Assembly (NCBI GenBank): GCA_040507245.1 | Contig: JBEVVH010000002.1 | Span: 1 to 64,000, forward strand | Source of the DNA: Thiodiazotropha sp040507245 | GTDB lineage: Bacteria > Pseudomonadota > Gammaproteobacteria > Chromatiales > Chromatiaceae | DNA: 64,000 nt | Direction: 5' to 3' | In this document: positions 25,230 through 34,361 of the stretch, piece by piece | Position numbering within the stretch: the stretch's first letter is position 1 | How the letters are laid out: every line of letters begins with the position of its first letter | Made by a program: the position numbers and the translations under genes | The notes under the pieces: model-generated | Database searches by the model: none | What the model was told of the DNA's origin: nothing | What the model saw: only the letters and a program-made list of their open reading frames with translations

Positions 25230-27434
25230 TCATATTATACGTTTGACCAGATTTACGTCAGGCAGTTGTTCAACTTTTGACAGAAGCCGGCTGAGTTGTT
25301 TCATATCGTTGACTTCCACCGTAAAACGCATGGTCGCAGTGTCGGTCCTGCGGTCGCTGTTGGTGTTGACGCCGATGACATCGATATCCTCATTGGTGAG
25401 AATGCCTGAGATATCCCTCAGCAGCCCCTTCCGGTCATGGGCCACCACCATGAAGTCGACCGCATACTGGCTTTTCTCCTGCTCGTCGCCCCAGTGCACC
25501 TCGATCAGCCGTTCCCGCTCCTCGCCCTGCAGGTGGCGGATGTTGGGGCAGTCCCGACGATGAATGGTGACCCCCCGCCCACGGGTCACATAGCCGGTGA
25601 TTGCATCATAGGGTACGGGCTTGCAGCAGCGGGCGATGCTGGTCAGAAGGTCATCCACGCCATCAACCACCACCTCACCCTTGCCGGCCTGATGGGCATG
25701 CGGGGTGACCGGCACCGGTTTGGAACGGGGTGCGGGCTTCTCACGTTGACCGAAACCCGCCACCTGAATGGATGAGAGATCCCCCCGTCCAATCGCCGCG
25801 TAGACATCATCCGCATGCTGCAGATTGTACTTGGCTGCAACCTTTTCCAGATCCGGTTTTTCGGAGATCGAGAGCCGGGTCATCTCCTTTTCCAGGGCAT
25901 TGCGGCCGAGTTCCACATGGTGCTCGAAGTCGAGCTGCTTGAACCACTGCTTGACCCGGTTGCGCGCCTTGGAGCTGTGCAGGTAGCCAAGATGGGGATT
26001 GATCCAGTCCCGGCTCGGGGTGCCGTTTTTCGCGGTGAGGATCTCCACGGTCTCGCCGCTTCGCAGTGGCCGATTGAGCTGCACAATGTGGCCGTTGATC
26101 CGGGCACCCCGGCAATGATGACCGATGTCGGTATGGATGGCGTAGGCGAAATCCAGGGGGGTGGAACCTTTGGGCAGCTCCACAACCTTGCCCATGGGGG
26201 TCAGGACGTAGATGCGAGTCGCCTCCATGTCCTGCTCGAACATGTCCTGCAGGTCGCTGGCGTCCTCGCCCACGTCCTTTTTCTCCAGCCACTGGCGCAT
26301 CCACACGATGCGCCGTTCGAAATCCACATCCTGTTTGGCATTCTCTTTGTAACGCCAGTGCGCCGCCACGCCCAGTTCGCTGTGGTAGTGCATCTCACGG
26401 GTACGGATCTGCACCTCCAGGGTCTTGTCCTCGGGGCCGATGACCGCGGTGTGAATCGAACGGTAGAAATTCGCCTTGGGGGTGGCGATGTAATCGTCGA
26501 ACTCGCCCGGTATGTGCTTCCACAAGCCATGCACCACGCCCAGCGCGGCATAGCACTGAGCAATGTCATCAACCAGAACGCGCACCGCCCGCAAGTCGAA
26601 GATCTGTTCAATGTCCACGGCCTTGCGCTGCATTTTGCGCCAGATGCTGTAGATGTGCTTGGGCCGTCCGCTGATCTCGGCGTGCACCCCGGCGGCCGCG
26701 AACTTCTCGTGCAGCAGCGCAATCACTTCATGGATGAACTGTTCCCGGTCGGTACGCCGTCCATCGAGCTGGCTGGCGATGCGCTTGTAATCTTCGGGAT
26801 GCAGGAACCGCAGTGCCAGATCCTCCAGTTCCCACTTGATCTGCCAGATACCCAGGCGGTTGGCCAGGGGCGCATAGATATCCTGGGTCTCCTTGGCCAG
26901 ACGATGGCGAAACTCGGGCGTGAGGGTGCGCGCGGTACGCATCAGATGCAGCTGTTCGGCCACCACCACCAGGATGACACGGACATCCTCGGCAATCCCC
27001 AGCAACAGGCGTCTGAGATTCTCCGCGTGCTCCTGTTCATCTTCCGGAGAAACCTCCCTCGAGATATCCGTCAACGCATTGATGCGTCCCAGGTCGTCGA
27101 CCATGCGGGTGGTGTTGTTACCCAGGGCTCGCTTGAGTTTCGCCTCATCCGTTGCCGGATCCTGCAGCACGCCCAGCAGCAGTGCGGCAGCCACCGTCTC
27201 CCGATCCATGCGCAGATTGGCGAGGATCTCGGCCACGCTCAGGGCATGCCGCAGCTGACACTCCCCATTGAGCACCATGCGCCCCGGGGTCGCCCCCAGG
27301 GCGAATTCCGAGGCAAGCTTCAGGTAGTCGCGATCCTCTGACGTGAACTCGTCCGGTAACCGGGTGAGCCACTGATCCAGGGTGGCCGCATCAATCGTAT
27401 CGCCATCCGGTAGCGAAGTATTGATGGTAACCAT
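25230..27434 (-). CDS. relA: (p)ppGpp synthetase RelA
   Basis: Ribosome-bound stringent-response enzyme that makes (p)ppGpp during amino-acid starvation. Domains in order: a degenerate HD hydrolase region (the metal-binding HD pair is missing, LLLGVLQDPATDE), the synthetase domain (RPKHIYSIWRKMQRK, then YIATPKANFYRSIHTAV), TGS (LPKGSTPLDFAYAIHTDIG), a Cys/His zinc-finger region (CCKPVPYDAITGYVTRG) and a C-terminal ACT domain. Loss of the HD residues marks it as RelA, not SpoT. The DUF1015 gene precedes it by 18 nt. Confidence 0.95.
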   Translation of the reverse strand: MVTINTSLPDGDTIDAATLDQWLTRLPDEFTSEDRDYLKLASEFALGATPGRMVLNGECQLRHALSVAEILANLRMDRETVAAALLLGVLQDPATDEAKLKRALGNNTTRMVDDLGRINALTDISREVSPEDEQEHAENLRRLLLGIAEDVRVILVVVAEQLHLMRTARTLTPEFRHRLAKETQDIYAPLANRLGIWQIKWELEDLALRFLHPEDYKRIASQLDGRRTDREQFIHEVIALLHEKFAAAGVHAEISGRPKHIYSIWRKMQRKAVDIEQIFDLRAVRVLVDDIAQCYAALGVVHGLWKHIPGEFDDYIATPKANFYRSIHTAVIGPEDKTLEVQIRTREMHYHSELGVAAHWRYKENAKQDVDFERRIVWMRQWLEKKDVGEDASDLQDMFEQDMEATRIYVLTPMGKVVELPKGSTPLDFAYAIHTDIGHHCRGARINGHIVQLNRPLRSGETVEILTAKNGTPSRDWINPHLGYLHSSKARNRVKQWFKQLDFEHHVELGRNALEKEMTRLSISEKPDLEKVAAKYNLQHADDVYAAIGRGDLSSIQVAGFGQREKPAPRSKPVPVTPHAHQAGKGEVVVDGVDDLLTSIARCCKPVPYDAITGYVTRGRGVTIHRRDCPNIRHLQGEERERLIEVHWGDEQEKSQYAVDFMVVAHDRKGLLRDISGILTNEDIDVIGVNTNSDRRTDTATMRFTVEVNDMKQLSRLLSKVEQLPDVNLVKRII

Positions 27435-27452
27435 GGTCAGGCGTGGCGCACG

Positions 27453-28694
27453 TCAATCCAGAACATGACTGACCAGGCCATCGGCCAGTTTCGGCTCGAA
27501 CCAGGTGGACTTGGGGGGCATGACCTCCCCGGCATCGGCCACCGCCATCAAGTCCTCCATTCCTGTCGGGAAGAGGGAAAAAGCCACCGCCATCTCACCG
27601 GAGTCCACGCGTTTCTCGAGTCCGGCGAGACCCCGGATACCGCCCACGAAATCGATTCGGGCATCCCGTCTCGGATCACTGATACCGAGAATCGGCTCGA
27701 TCAGGTGATCAGCCAGCAGGCTGACATCCAGCCGGGCGACCGGATCATCCGCGGGGATTTTCTCTGCGGCCAGTCTCAGCCGGTACCACTGACCATCCAG
27801 GTACATGCCGAACTCCGCCGGCTGGGCGGGTTTGACCGGCTCGCCACGGGGTTCGAGCTGGAACTCGGCGGCGACCTTATCCAGGAAGGTCTGCTTGTCC
27901 AGGCCGTTGAGATCCCTGACCACCCGGTTGTAATCCAGGATCTGCATCTGGTTGTGGGGAAAGATCACGCTGAGAAAATAGTTGTACGATTCATCCCCGG
28001 TGTGCTCCGGGTTGGCCGCCTTGCGTGCCGCACCCACCCGGGAACCGGCCGCGGAACGATGATGACCATCCGCCACGTAGAGCGCCGACATGGCGTCGAA
28101 GGCGTCGGTCAGGCGCTGTACCGCCTGGGGCTCATCCAACACCCAGATCTCATGGCGTACACCTTCCGCGGCGGTGACATCCATATCCGGGGTGGACCCG
28201 GTAACCGCACTGAGTTGATCATCCACATCCGGGGTACTCGGATAGACCAGGAACACCGGCCCGGTCTGGGCATTCAGGGCGTCGATCTGACGCACCCGGT
28301 CATCCTCTTTGGCGGGACGTGTGAATTCATGCTTCTTGATCCGGTCCTGGTCATAAGCCTCAACCGAGGCAGCCGCCACCAGCCCGGTCTGCTGATGCCC
28401 GCCCATGGTCAACCGGTAGATGTAAAAACAAGGCCGGGCGTCGCGTACCAGCACCCCTTCACGTTCCATTCCGGCCAGATTCTCCGCCGCCTTGGCATAG
28501 ACCTCCGGGGCATAGGGATCGGTACCCGGAGGCAGGTCGATCTCGGCTCTCGAGATATGCAGGAAGCTCCAGGGCCGTCCTTTAGCCATCTCCCGAGCTT
28601 CCGCCTCGTTCATCACATCATAAGGCGGTGCGGCCACGTCGGCGGCACGACCCTCGGCGGGTCTCAATCCGGGAAAGGCTCTTATCAAAGACAT
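27453..28694 (-). CDS. DUF1015 family protein
   Basis: A 413-residue protein of the widespread DUF1015 family. The N-terminus RAFPGLRPAEGRAADVAAPPYDVMNEAEARE and the central YVADGHHRSAAG motif are the family signatures. The conserved His cluster suggests an enzyme, possibly acting on a phosphorylated or nucleotide substrate, but no function can be assigned from sequence. The start was set at ATG 28694 because the GAGG Shine-Dalgarno abuts the upstream ATG at 28703 and sits correctly for the second. It precedes relA closely. Confidence 0.88.
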   Translation of the reverse strand: MSLIRAFPGLRPAEGRAADVAAPPYDVMNEAEAREMAKGRPWSFLHISRAEIDLPPGTDPYAPEVYAKAAENLAGMEREGVLVRDARPCFYIYRLTMGGHQQTGLVAAASVEAYDQDRIKKHEFTRPAKEDDRVRQIDALNAQTGPVFLVYPSTPDVDDQLSAVTGSTPDMDVTAAEGVRHEIWVLDEPQAVQRLTDAFDAMSALYVADGHHRSAAGSRVGAARKAANPEHTGDESYNYFLSVIFPHNQMQILDYNRVVRDLNGLDKQTFLDKVAAEFQLEPRGEPVKPAQPAEFGMYLDGQWYRLRLAAEKIPADDPVARLDVSLLADHLIEPILGISDPRRDARIDFVGGIRGLAGLEKRVDSGEMAVAFSLFPTGMEDLMAVADAGEVMPPKSTWFEPKLADGLVSHVLD

Positions 28695-28966
28695 GAAAAA
28701 CATCCTCGTAGGGTCGGTGGTGTATTGTCAGGTCACGCTTTTCGGCTCGAATGACCCGCAAAAATGCGAGCCGCGTCAAATATTTCCGAACCAGGTTTGC
28801 CGCTCGTTGTCCGGCAATTCAGAATCACTGCCCAATCAGATTTAGAAGCATATACGCCCCTGCCAACCAGGTATCCGCAGGGCTGCGATCCACCGAAAAA
28901 GCGTAATCGGCTTGCGAGGGGGGATTGTTTCAAAAGAGTCACCCGGTAATCAAGCCACCCCTTCGG

Positions 28967-28984
28967 TGTAAGAAAAATCTTACT
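28967..28984. promoter_or_regulatory. GacA/UvrY upstream activating box
   Basis: TGTAAG-AAAAAT-CTTACT matches the Gac consensus TGTAAG-N6-CTTACA in 11 of 12 fixed positions. It lies about 65 bp before the predicted start of the small RNA, a typical distance for rsm genes. Recognition is by consensus; GacA itself is not encoded in the window. Confidence 0.75.
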
Positions 28985-29039
28985 TCAAAATGAGAACAAT
29001 CCTGCATCTTATCCAGGGTTATTGACTTAGACTAATCCC

Positions 29040-29164
29040 TGTCGCAAAGATGGAGGCCAGGGACGACGCACAGGAACATGGACGTGCAGGACTGATACCA
29101 TTTGCCAACCAATCAGTGCGACATAAGATCCTGGTGCCCATGGAACGGGTACCGGGATTTTTTT
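29040..29164 (+). ncRNA. Rsm/Csr-type regulatory small RNA (RsmY/RsmZ/CsrB-like)
   Basis: A GacA box is followed by a possible -10 TAGACT (29028-29033) and about 125 nt that contain seven GGA triplets (starting 29052, 29061, 29073, 29080, 29089, 29142, 29155), then a rho-independent terminator. Two GGA motifs lie in the loop of a GCAC/GTGC stem (29068-29087) and another in the terminator loop (ATGGAAC). Box, length, GGA repetition and terminator loop are those of RsmY/RsmZ/CsrB-class RNAs, which sequester the translational regulator CsrA/RsmA. It lies in the gap between DUF1015 and folK, on the strand opposite to both. The exact start site is inferred. Confidence 0.75.
29130..29164 (+). terminator. 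Terminator of the Rsm-type small RNA
   Basis: CCTGGTGCCC (29130-29139) pairs with GGGTACCGGG (29147-29156), 10 bp including two G-U pairs, loop ATGGAAC, followed by seven T. No plus-strand protein gene precedes it. Confidence 0.85.
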
Positions 29165-29257
29165 CGTTTTCAGGCTGTTAAGACACTAAAACCAGCCCTG
29201 CCAAGGACCAGCCAACGCCTCCAATAGCAAGCTTCCAGCGCTACCGGCCCGACTTGA

Positions 29258-29767
29258 TTACCCCTCTTCGGACAACTCCACCCGCCACAGATTCTGTGCC
29301 GAACCATCGAATGCATCCCAGAGCTCCCGGTAAGTGAGCCCCGACACCGGATGAACCTCGTCTCCAGCCACTTCGGCCAGGGGCAGCAGCACGAAGGCAT
29401 ATTCGAGGATTTCACCCCGGGGCAACTTCAGGGTTTCGGTGTCGATGATCTGATCCGCATAGGTCAGAAGATCGATGTCCAGGGTCCTGGAGTTGAACCC
29501 TTTGGCATCCCGTTTTCGTCCGTGCCGGGTCTCAATCCCACGCAGCCGTTCCGTCAGGTCCCCTGCCGGGAGCCCCGTCATCAGACCGACCACCAAGTTG
29601 AGAAAATTGTCTCCACTGAACCCGACCGCCTCACTCTCGTAAACCGGCGACACCACCAGCGCTCCAAACTCCTTCTCGAGATCCTTCAAGGCCAGGGGGA
29701 TATGACGATGCGGTTCGATGTTACTGCCGAGACTCAGCCAGACCCGGACGATACGCGGCTCAGTCAC
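29258..29767 (-). CDS. folK: HPPK, hydroxymethyl-dihydropterin pyrophosphokinase
   Basis: Transfers pyrophosphate from ATP to 6-hydroxymethyl-7,8-dihydropterin in folate synthesis. VWLSLGSNIEPHRHI at the N-terminus, the AVGFSGDNFLNLVVG loop and the metal-binding RTLDIDLLTY are all present. The start was set at GTG 29767, eight nt inside the folB 3' end, since upstream codons add a non-family extension. It forms a two-gene unit with folB. Confidence 0.94.
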   Translation of the reverse strand: MTEPRIVRVWLSLGSNIEPHRHIPLALKDLEKEFGALVVSPVYESEAVGFSGDNFLNLVVGLMTGLPAGDLTERLRGIETRHGRKRDAKGFNSRTLDIDLLTYADQIIDTETLKLPRGEILEYAFVLLPLAEVAGDEVHPVSGLTYRELWDAFDGSAQNLWRVELSEEG

Positions 29768-30116
29768 GCTGTCCCCGCTCGATGATGACGCCCACGTCGC
29801 GGGCGGCACTGACCGCACCCACCTTGTTCAGAGTCAAGCGCACCCAGGGAACCTCAAACTCCTCCAGAACGATGCCAGCGCAGCGTTCGGCGAGGGTTTC
29901 CACGAGTTGAAACTCACTGTTCCTGACGAATTCCACGAGGCGTTTGCTGACCGCCTTGTAATCGAGGGTATCCTCGATGGCATCGCTCTGGGCTGCCTTC
30001 GCGATATCCGCCCCCATCTCGAGATCGAACACCACGGTCTGCCTGATTTCGCGCTCCCAATCGTATATTCCTATCACCGTATCGATGCGCAAGTCACGTA
30101 TGAAAACGATATCCAT
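29760..30116 (-). CDS. folB: Dihydroneopterin aldolase
   Basis: Cleaves dihydroneopterin to hydroxymethyl-dihydropterin, the substrate of FolK. MDIVFIRDLRIDTVIGIYDWERE and the LVETLAERCAGIVL segment, with the catalytic Glu and following Lys (LTLNKVGAV), are family signatures. ATG 30116 gives the usual 118 residues; the upstream in-frame extension to 30305 has no family match. It is divergent from plsY, an arrangement also found in E. coli. Confidence 0.94.
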   Translation of the reverse strand: MDIVFIRDLRIDTVIGIYDWEREIRQTVVFDLEMGADIAKAAQSDAIEDTLDYKAVSKRLVEFVRNSEFQLVETLAERCAGIVLEEFEVPWVRLTLNKVGAVSAARDVGVIIERGQRD

Positions 30117-30282
30117 TTGGCTGAAACCCGCTGCGGAAAAGGCCACATGGTAGTTGACTGAAGGCAAGATTGCATCCCGCGCCGGGTGTGGTTTGGTTAA
30201 AGCGTATATGCCTGCTTCAGACTCTGCATGCAGGTACTCCGGTCCGCTTGACCTGTTCGGGCCCATGGAGTCCAATTGCGCC

Positions 30283-30888
30283 ATGATGACACACACCCTT
30301 CTCATTGTCGGCGCTTACCTCATAGGCTCCATTTCCAGCGCCATCATCGTCTGCCGCCTGATGGGTCTGCCCGATCCACGCAGTCAAGGCTCCAACAATC
30401 CCGGTGCGACCAACGTTCTGCGAATCGGCGGTAAAAAGGCGGCGGCCATCACCCTGTTCGGCGATATGGTGAAAGGACTTCTGCCAATGCTCGCGGCTCA
30501 CCTTTTGCAAGCGCCGCCCGGAATCCTGGCCCTGACCGAAATGGCGGCGTTTCTCGGTCATCTCTACCCGGTGTTTTTCGGCTTTCGCGGCGGTAAAGGG
30601 GTGGCTACTGCGCTGGGGGTGCAGTTTGGTCTGCACTGGGGCGTCGGCGCCGCAGTGGGCCTGGTGTGGCTGTTCATGGCCAAGGTAGCCAAGATCTCAT
30701 CCCTGTCAGCTCTGGTCTCGATGGCGCTGGCCCCGGTATTCGTCTGGTTGATCTGGCCCAGTCCCGCCTTGATCGGGATGCAGCTCGTGATGAGCCTGCT
30801 GCTGTTCTGGCGTCACCGGTCGAATATCGAAAACCTGCTGAAAGGCGCTGAAGGCAAACTGTCGGATTCTGAACCTCCCTCCTCCTGA
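30283..30888 (+). CDS. plsY: Acyl-phosphate glycerol-3-phosphate acyltransferase
   Basis: Inner-membrane enzyme making lysophosphatidic acid from acyl-phosphate and glycerol-3-phosphate, the first acylation in phospholipid synthesis. About five membrane segments and the conserved loops GSISSAIIVCRLMG, GSNNPGATNVLR and FRGGKGVAT are present. The start is ATG 30283 or the adjacent ATG 30286. It is divergent from folB. Confidence 0.95.
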   Translation: MMTHTLLIVGAYLIGSISSAIIVCRLMGLPDPRSQGSNNPGATNVLRIGGKKAAAITLFGDMVKGLLPMLAAHLLQAPPGILALTEMAAFLGHLYPVFFGFRGGKGVATALGVQFGLHWGVGAAVGLVWLFMAKVAKISSLSALVSMALAPVFVWLIWPSPALIGMQLVMSLLLFWRHRSNIENLLKGAEGKLSDSEPPSS

Positions 30889-30978
30889 TCCTGACCCTGA
30901 TCCGGTAACACTGACTGATGCGATCCTGCCGGGTCTTTGCTATTTTCCTCAGGACACACAATCATCAGGACTGACCGA

Positions 30979-31935
30979 ATGATCGAATACGCCCACCAGA
31001 TCACCTGCATTGACACCCAGTACCAGCGCCCGGGGCTAGCCGCCTGCTATCTCGTACGTTCCGGTGATGAAGCGGCATTTATCGATACCGGCACCAGCCA
31101 CAGTGTTCCACACCTGCTATCGGTCCTGGAATCCAAGGGCATAGACCGCACCCAGGTCCGTTACGTCATCCCGACGCACGTCCACCTGGACCACGCGGGC
31201 GGAGTGGGCAAACTGATGCAGGCGCTGCCCGAGGCCTCTCTGATCATACATCCTTACGGGGCGCGCCACATGATCGACCCGTCGAAGGTGACGGCCGGCG
31301 CCACCGCGGTCTATGGCGCCGAGGCCTTCGAGGAAAATTTTGGCGCACTGGTCCCGGTGGCGGAATCACGGGTCATCGAGGCACCGGACGGCCTGCGCAT
31401 CAACCTGGGGGAGCGGGAGCTGCTCTGCCTGGATACACCGGGACACGCCCGGCACCACATCTGCATCTATGACGCACTCAGCGGTGGCATCTTCAGCGGT
31501 GACACCTTCGGCCTCTCCTACCGGGAATTCGACACCGACAAGGGTGCCTACCTGTTGCCCACAACCACCCCGATACAACTCGATCCCGAGGCCTGGTATG
31601 ACACCCTGGACCGGCTTCTGACACTGCGTCCCGAACGCTTCTTCCTGACCCATTTCGGTGAGGTCACAGAGGTTGCACGACTGGCGGATCAACTGCGCAG
31701 TTCATTGCATGCATTCGTGGAGATGGCCCGTGAGACAGACGCTGCCCCGGGAGCGGAGAGAGTCGCTGCGATACACCAGAAACTGCTGGCTTGGGTCCAG
31801 CAAAGTTTGAGAGCTCACGGCTGCTCACTCAGCGATCAGATTATCGCTGAACTGCTGGAAATGGACCTTGATCTGGATGCCCAGGGTCTGGACGTATGGT
31901 TGGCCAAGCAGGAGGAACCTTCCTCAGCGAGCTGA
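30979..31935 (+). CDS. MBL-fold metallohydrolase
   Basis: A 318-residue metallo-beta-lactamase-fold protein with the metal motif THVHLDHAGG (H67, H69, D71, H72), further ligand candidates in DTPGHARHHICIY and SGDTFG, and a C-terminal helical region. Enzymes of this type hydrolyse thioesters, lactones or phosphodiesters; the substrate cannot be read here. ATG 30979 was preferred to TTG 30937 because AGGA lies 8 nt upstream. It is convergent with the antitoxin-like gene. Confidence 0.85.
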   Translation: MIEYAHQITCIDTQYQRPGLAACYLVRSGDEAAFIDTGTSHSVPHLLSVLESKGIDRTQVRYVIPTHVHLDHAGGVGKLMQALPEASLIIHPYGARHMIDPSKVTAGATAVYGAEAFEENFGALVPVAESRVIEAPDGLRINLGERELLCLDTPGHARHHICIYDALSGGIFSGDTFGLSYREFDTDKGAYLLPTTTPIQLDPEAWYDTLDRLLTLRPERFFLTHFGEVTEVARLADQLRSSLHAFVEMARETDAAPGAERVAAIHQKLLAWVQQSLRAHGCSLSDQIIAELLEMDLDLDAQGLDVWLAKQEEPSSAS

Positions 31936-31970
31936 AGCAGTAATCCTCGCCGAGAGAAGAGCTCAAACGG

Positions 31971-32390
31971 TCAGCAGGGACGAGAGCCGCTCTGATCCCA
32001 GGCGTAGGTACAATCCAGACGACACAGCACATAGACCATGCCCTGTTCTCCTTCGCCAATCATCATGGACAGAGGGCTGGCCTGGTTGAACATGCGGCTG
32101 CGTCGCCGCAGCCAGCGTTTGCCCATGCCCGGATTGGTGGGATAGGTGGTGCGCAGGGCTTCATTGATCCGCACCAGGTATTCAATGCGCTTACGCACCT
32201 CGGGACTGTCGGGCAACGCCTTGCTGTGGCGATACTGAGCCATGTGGCGCGCCTTGCCGGGTAAATCGAGCAGGGATCTCATCTCCTCGGATTGCAATCC
32301 CCAACTCTCCAGCAGGCTCATCACACCACGGGTGATCGCCATGCGCTCGTCCATGTCTCCCATGCTTGGGTTCTGAGTCGTTTCAGTCAT
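31971..32390 (-). CDS. Xre/MbcA/ParS-type antitoxin-like protein
   Basis: The 139-residue protein has the layout of Xre/MbcA/ParS antitoxins: an N-terminal helical region (GVMSLLESWGLQSEEMRSLLDL) and the C-terminal toxin-binding DUF2384 pattern (RIEYLVRINEALRTTYP, RWLRRRSRMFNQASPLSMMIGEGEQGMVYVL). Such proteins normally neutralise RES-domain toxins that degrade NAD. No RES gene is adjacent, so this one may be solitary or serve as a regulator. The upstream neighbour is an unknown protein 99 nt away on the same strand. Confidence 0.75.
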   Translation of the reverse strand: MTETTQNPSMGDMDERMAITRGVMSLLESWGLQSEEMRSLLDLPGKARHMAQYRHSKALPDSPEVRKRIEYLVRINEALRTTYPTNPGMGKRWLRRRSRMFNQASPLSMMIGEGEQGMVYVLCRLDCTYAWDQSGSRPC

Positions 32391-32489
32391 AGGCTTAAAC
32401 CATCCACCTTATGCTTGTTTATTGTAAAAAACCGTACCTTGTTGGAGTTTAGCACGATTCACCCCGGCATAACCCAGTGGAACGCAAGG

Positions 32490-32921
32490 TTATCCCCAAA
32501 GCGCCTGCCACCAGCGCTTGCGGTTGTTGGGTGGTTTCAGAGCCGCCAGGTCCACCGGCTGGATTTTGCTCAGCACCCAGCCCGGCAGGGGCGGATTGTC
32601 ACTGTAGCCACAACTGACTCCCAGATTGTTCGGATCGTATATCTTGATGAATTCCGGGCGCTTCAGATCATCGGCATAGACGATCCCGCAGTATTTCTCA
32701 TCATGTTCCCGGCGCAGTAACTCATCGATCCCGGATACGAACCGGGTCAGCCCTTCAGCATCCACCGGCTGTTCAGGCGGGGTCTCACCCACGGCGTAGA
32801 TGTACCATCCGCCTGCGGCATCCTGATTCAACACCCGCCAGAGATCGTCCAGTTGATGCCAGCGTAGTGCCGAGGTGAAGCTGCCCTTGAAAGCCTGCAG
32901 GTAGTCATTCTGTGCATTCAT
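32490..32921 (-). CDS. Conserved-looking protein of unknown function
   Basis: I do not recognise this 143-residue protein. It is soluble, without signal peptide or membrane segment, rich in Trp and Tyr, with LRWHQLDDLWRVL, GGWYIYAVGE and a FIKIYDPNNLGVSCGYS segment. It has normal codon usage and a plausible ATG, and lies 99 nt upstream of the antitoxin-like gene on the same strand. It lacks the conserved Arg/Glu/Ser pattern of RES toxins. Confidence 0.6.
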   Translation of the reverse strand: MNAQNDYLQAFKGSFTSALRWHQLDDLWRVLNQDAAGGWYIYAVGETPPEQPVDAEGLTRFVSGIDELLRREHDEKYCGIVYADDLKRPEFIKIYDPNNLGVSCGYSDNPPLPGWVLSKIQPVDLAALKPPNNRKRWWQALWG

Positions 32922-33170
32922 AGCCGGTTTCGTTCTCTCATGCGTTGGGTATCGTCCGGGTTGCTGCCGTCAGGTGGCCTGGATTTCTGAAATTTCCCGG
33001 TAATGTGAGACACTTGCAACATACACGGACGGATCCAGGATAGTCTGGGACTGATCTCCCGGAGATACCATGCGGGACCTCGATTATCCCCCGACAAACG
33101 GCTTGCACGGAGTATTGAAGCACAAGATTCTGTTCAAGCCGATCCTGGAGCGATCAGGGATTCCGTGACA

Positions 33171-33176
33171 TATAAT
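33171..33176 (+). promoter_or_regulatory. purC -10 box
   Basis: A consensus TATAAT lies 28 nt before the purC ATG, implying a very short leader without a clear Shine-Dalgarno. The -35 region (near 33148) is poor. Confidence 0.5.
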
Positions 33177-33203
33177 AACCACTTTTAACTGCGGTCGAAT
33201 CAA

Positions 33204-34100
33204 ATGAAGCAAGACAGTCCTGCCCTTTTCCAGTCTGAACTTGACCTGAAACTCCTGAACCGGGGCAAGGTTCGTGACATCTACGAGGTGGATGATCAGC
33301 ACCTGTTGATCGTGACCAGTGACCGGCTGTCTGCATTCGACGTGGTCATGCCGCAGCCGATACCGGGCAAAGGCGAGGTACTCACCCGGGTGGCCAATTT
33401 CTGGTTTAACCGGACCTCATCGATTATTCCCAATCACCTGTCGAACATCCCACTCGAACAGGTCGTGAAGGATCCTGCGCAACGGGCGCAACTGGGAGAC
33501 CGTTGGCTGATCGTACGCAAACTCAAACCCCTGCCCGTGGAGGCCATCGTGCGTGGATACCTGATCGGCTCAGGCTGGAAAGACTATCAGAGCACGGGTC
33601 AGGTATGCGGCATTCCCCTGCCCAAGCACCTGCGACTGGCGGATAAGCTTCCCGAAGCGATCTTTACCCCATCCACCAAGGCCGAACTGGGCGATCACGA
33701 TGTGAATATCGATTTCGATCAAACTGTGGAGCTGCTGGGGCGCCCCCTCGCGGAGCAGGTACGCGACGTGAGTATCCGGCTGTACACCGAGTCCGCGGAA
33801 TACGCACTGCAGAGGGGCATCATTATCGCCGACACCAAGTTCGAGTTCGGTCTCGACGATCAAGGCAAGCTGCACCTGATCGATGAAATCCTCACACCGG
33901 ACTCATCCCGCTTCTGGCCGGCAGACAGTTACCAGCCTGGCATCAGCCCTCTGAGTTTCGACAAGCAGTTTGTGCGTGACTATCTTGAGACCCTCGACTG
34001 GGACAAGACGCCCCCCGGCCCGGAACTTCCTCCTGAAGTTATCCAGAAAACGGCCGACAAATACCGTGAGGCGGAAAGACGTCTGACCGGACAGGGCTGA
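33204..34100 (+). CDS. purC: SAICAR synthetase
   Basis: Joins aspartate to CAIR in purine synthesis. The 298-residue form is the longer PurC type: LLNRGKVRDIYEVDDQHLLIVTSDRLSAFDVVMPQPIPGKG, the EAIVRGYLIGSGWKDY motif and LIDEILTPDSSRFWPAD are clear. A TATAAT promoter lies 28 nt upstream and a terminator follows the gene. Confidence 0.96.
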   Translation: MKQDSPALFQSELDLKLLNRGKVRDIYEVDDQHLLIVTSDRLSAFDVVMPQPIPGKGEVLTRVANFWFNRTSSIIPNHLSNIPLEQVVKDPAQRAQLGDRWLIVRKLKPLPVEAIVRGYLIGSGWKDYQSTGQVCGIPLPKHLRLADKLPEAIFTPSTKAELGDHDVNIDFDQTVELLGRPLAEQVRDVSIRLYTESAEYALQRGIIIADTKFEFGLDDQGKLHLIDEILTPDSSRFWPADSYQPGISPLSFDKQFVRDYLETLDWDKTPPGPELPPEVIQKTADKYREAERRLTGQG

Positions 34101-34147
34101 TCATCGTATCTCCCATCACTGCGGATATGCGTCATGAGACCCTGATC

Positions 34148-34172
34148 CCAACCATCTGGTTGGCTGATTTTT
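34148..34172 (+). terminator. purC terminator
   Basis: CCAACC (34148-34153) pairs with GGTTGG (34158-34163), loop ATCT, followed by CTGA and a run of seven T. Confidence 0.75.
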
Positions 34173-34361
34173 TTCAGTGGCGTCCTGATCCGCCGATATG
34201 CGAGATCGAGAACTCGGTAACCTTTTCATGAATCTCATTCGTATTGAGGGAATGGGATTTCGGATAACATGACCAGGTTTTTACCGGTGAACCGAGCTTT
34301 GGTAGCCGATGCGTAACCCGCGCGGCTGATAGTGTGGGATGGTGTACAGTTTCAGCACGAC

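Noticed and set aside
25815..27341. 508-codon plus-strand frame opposite relA
   Set aside because: Antisense shadow of relA; no family features.
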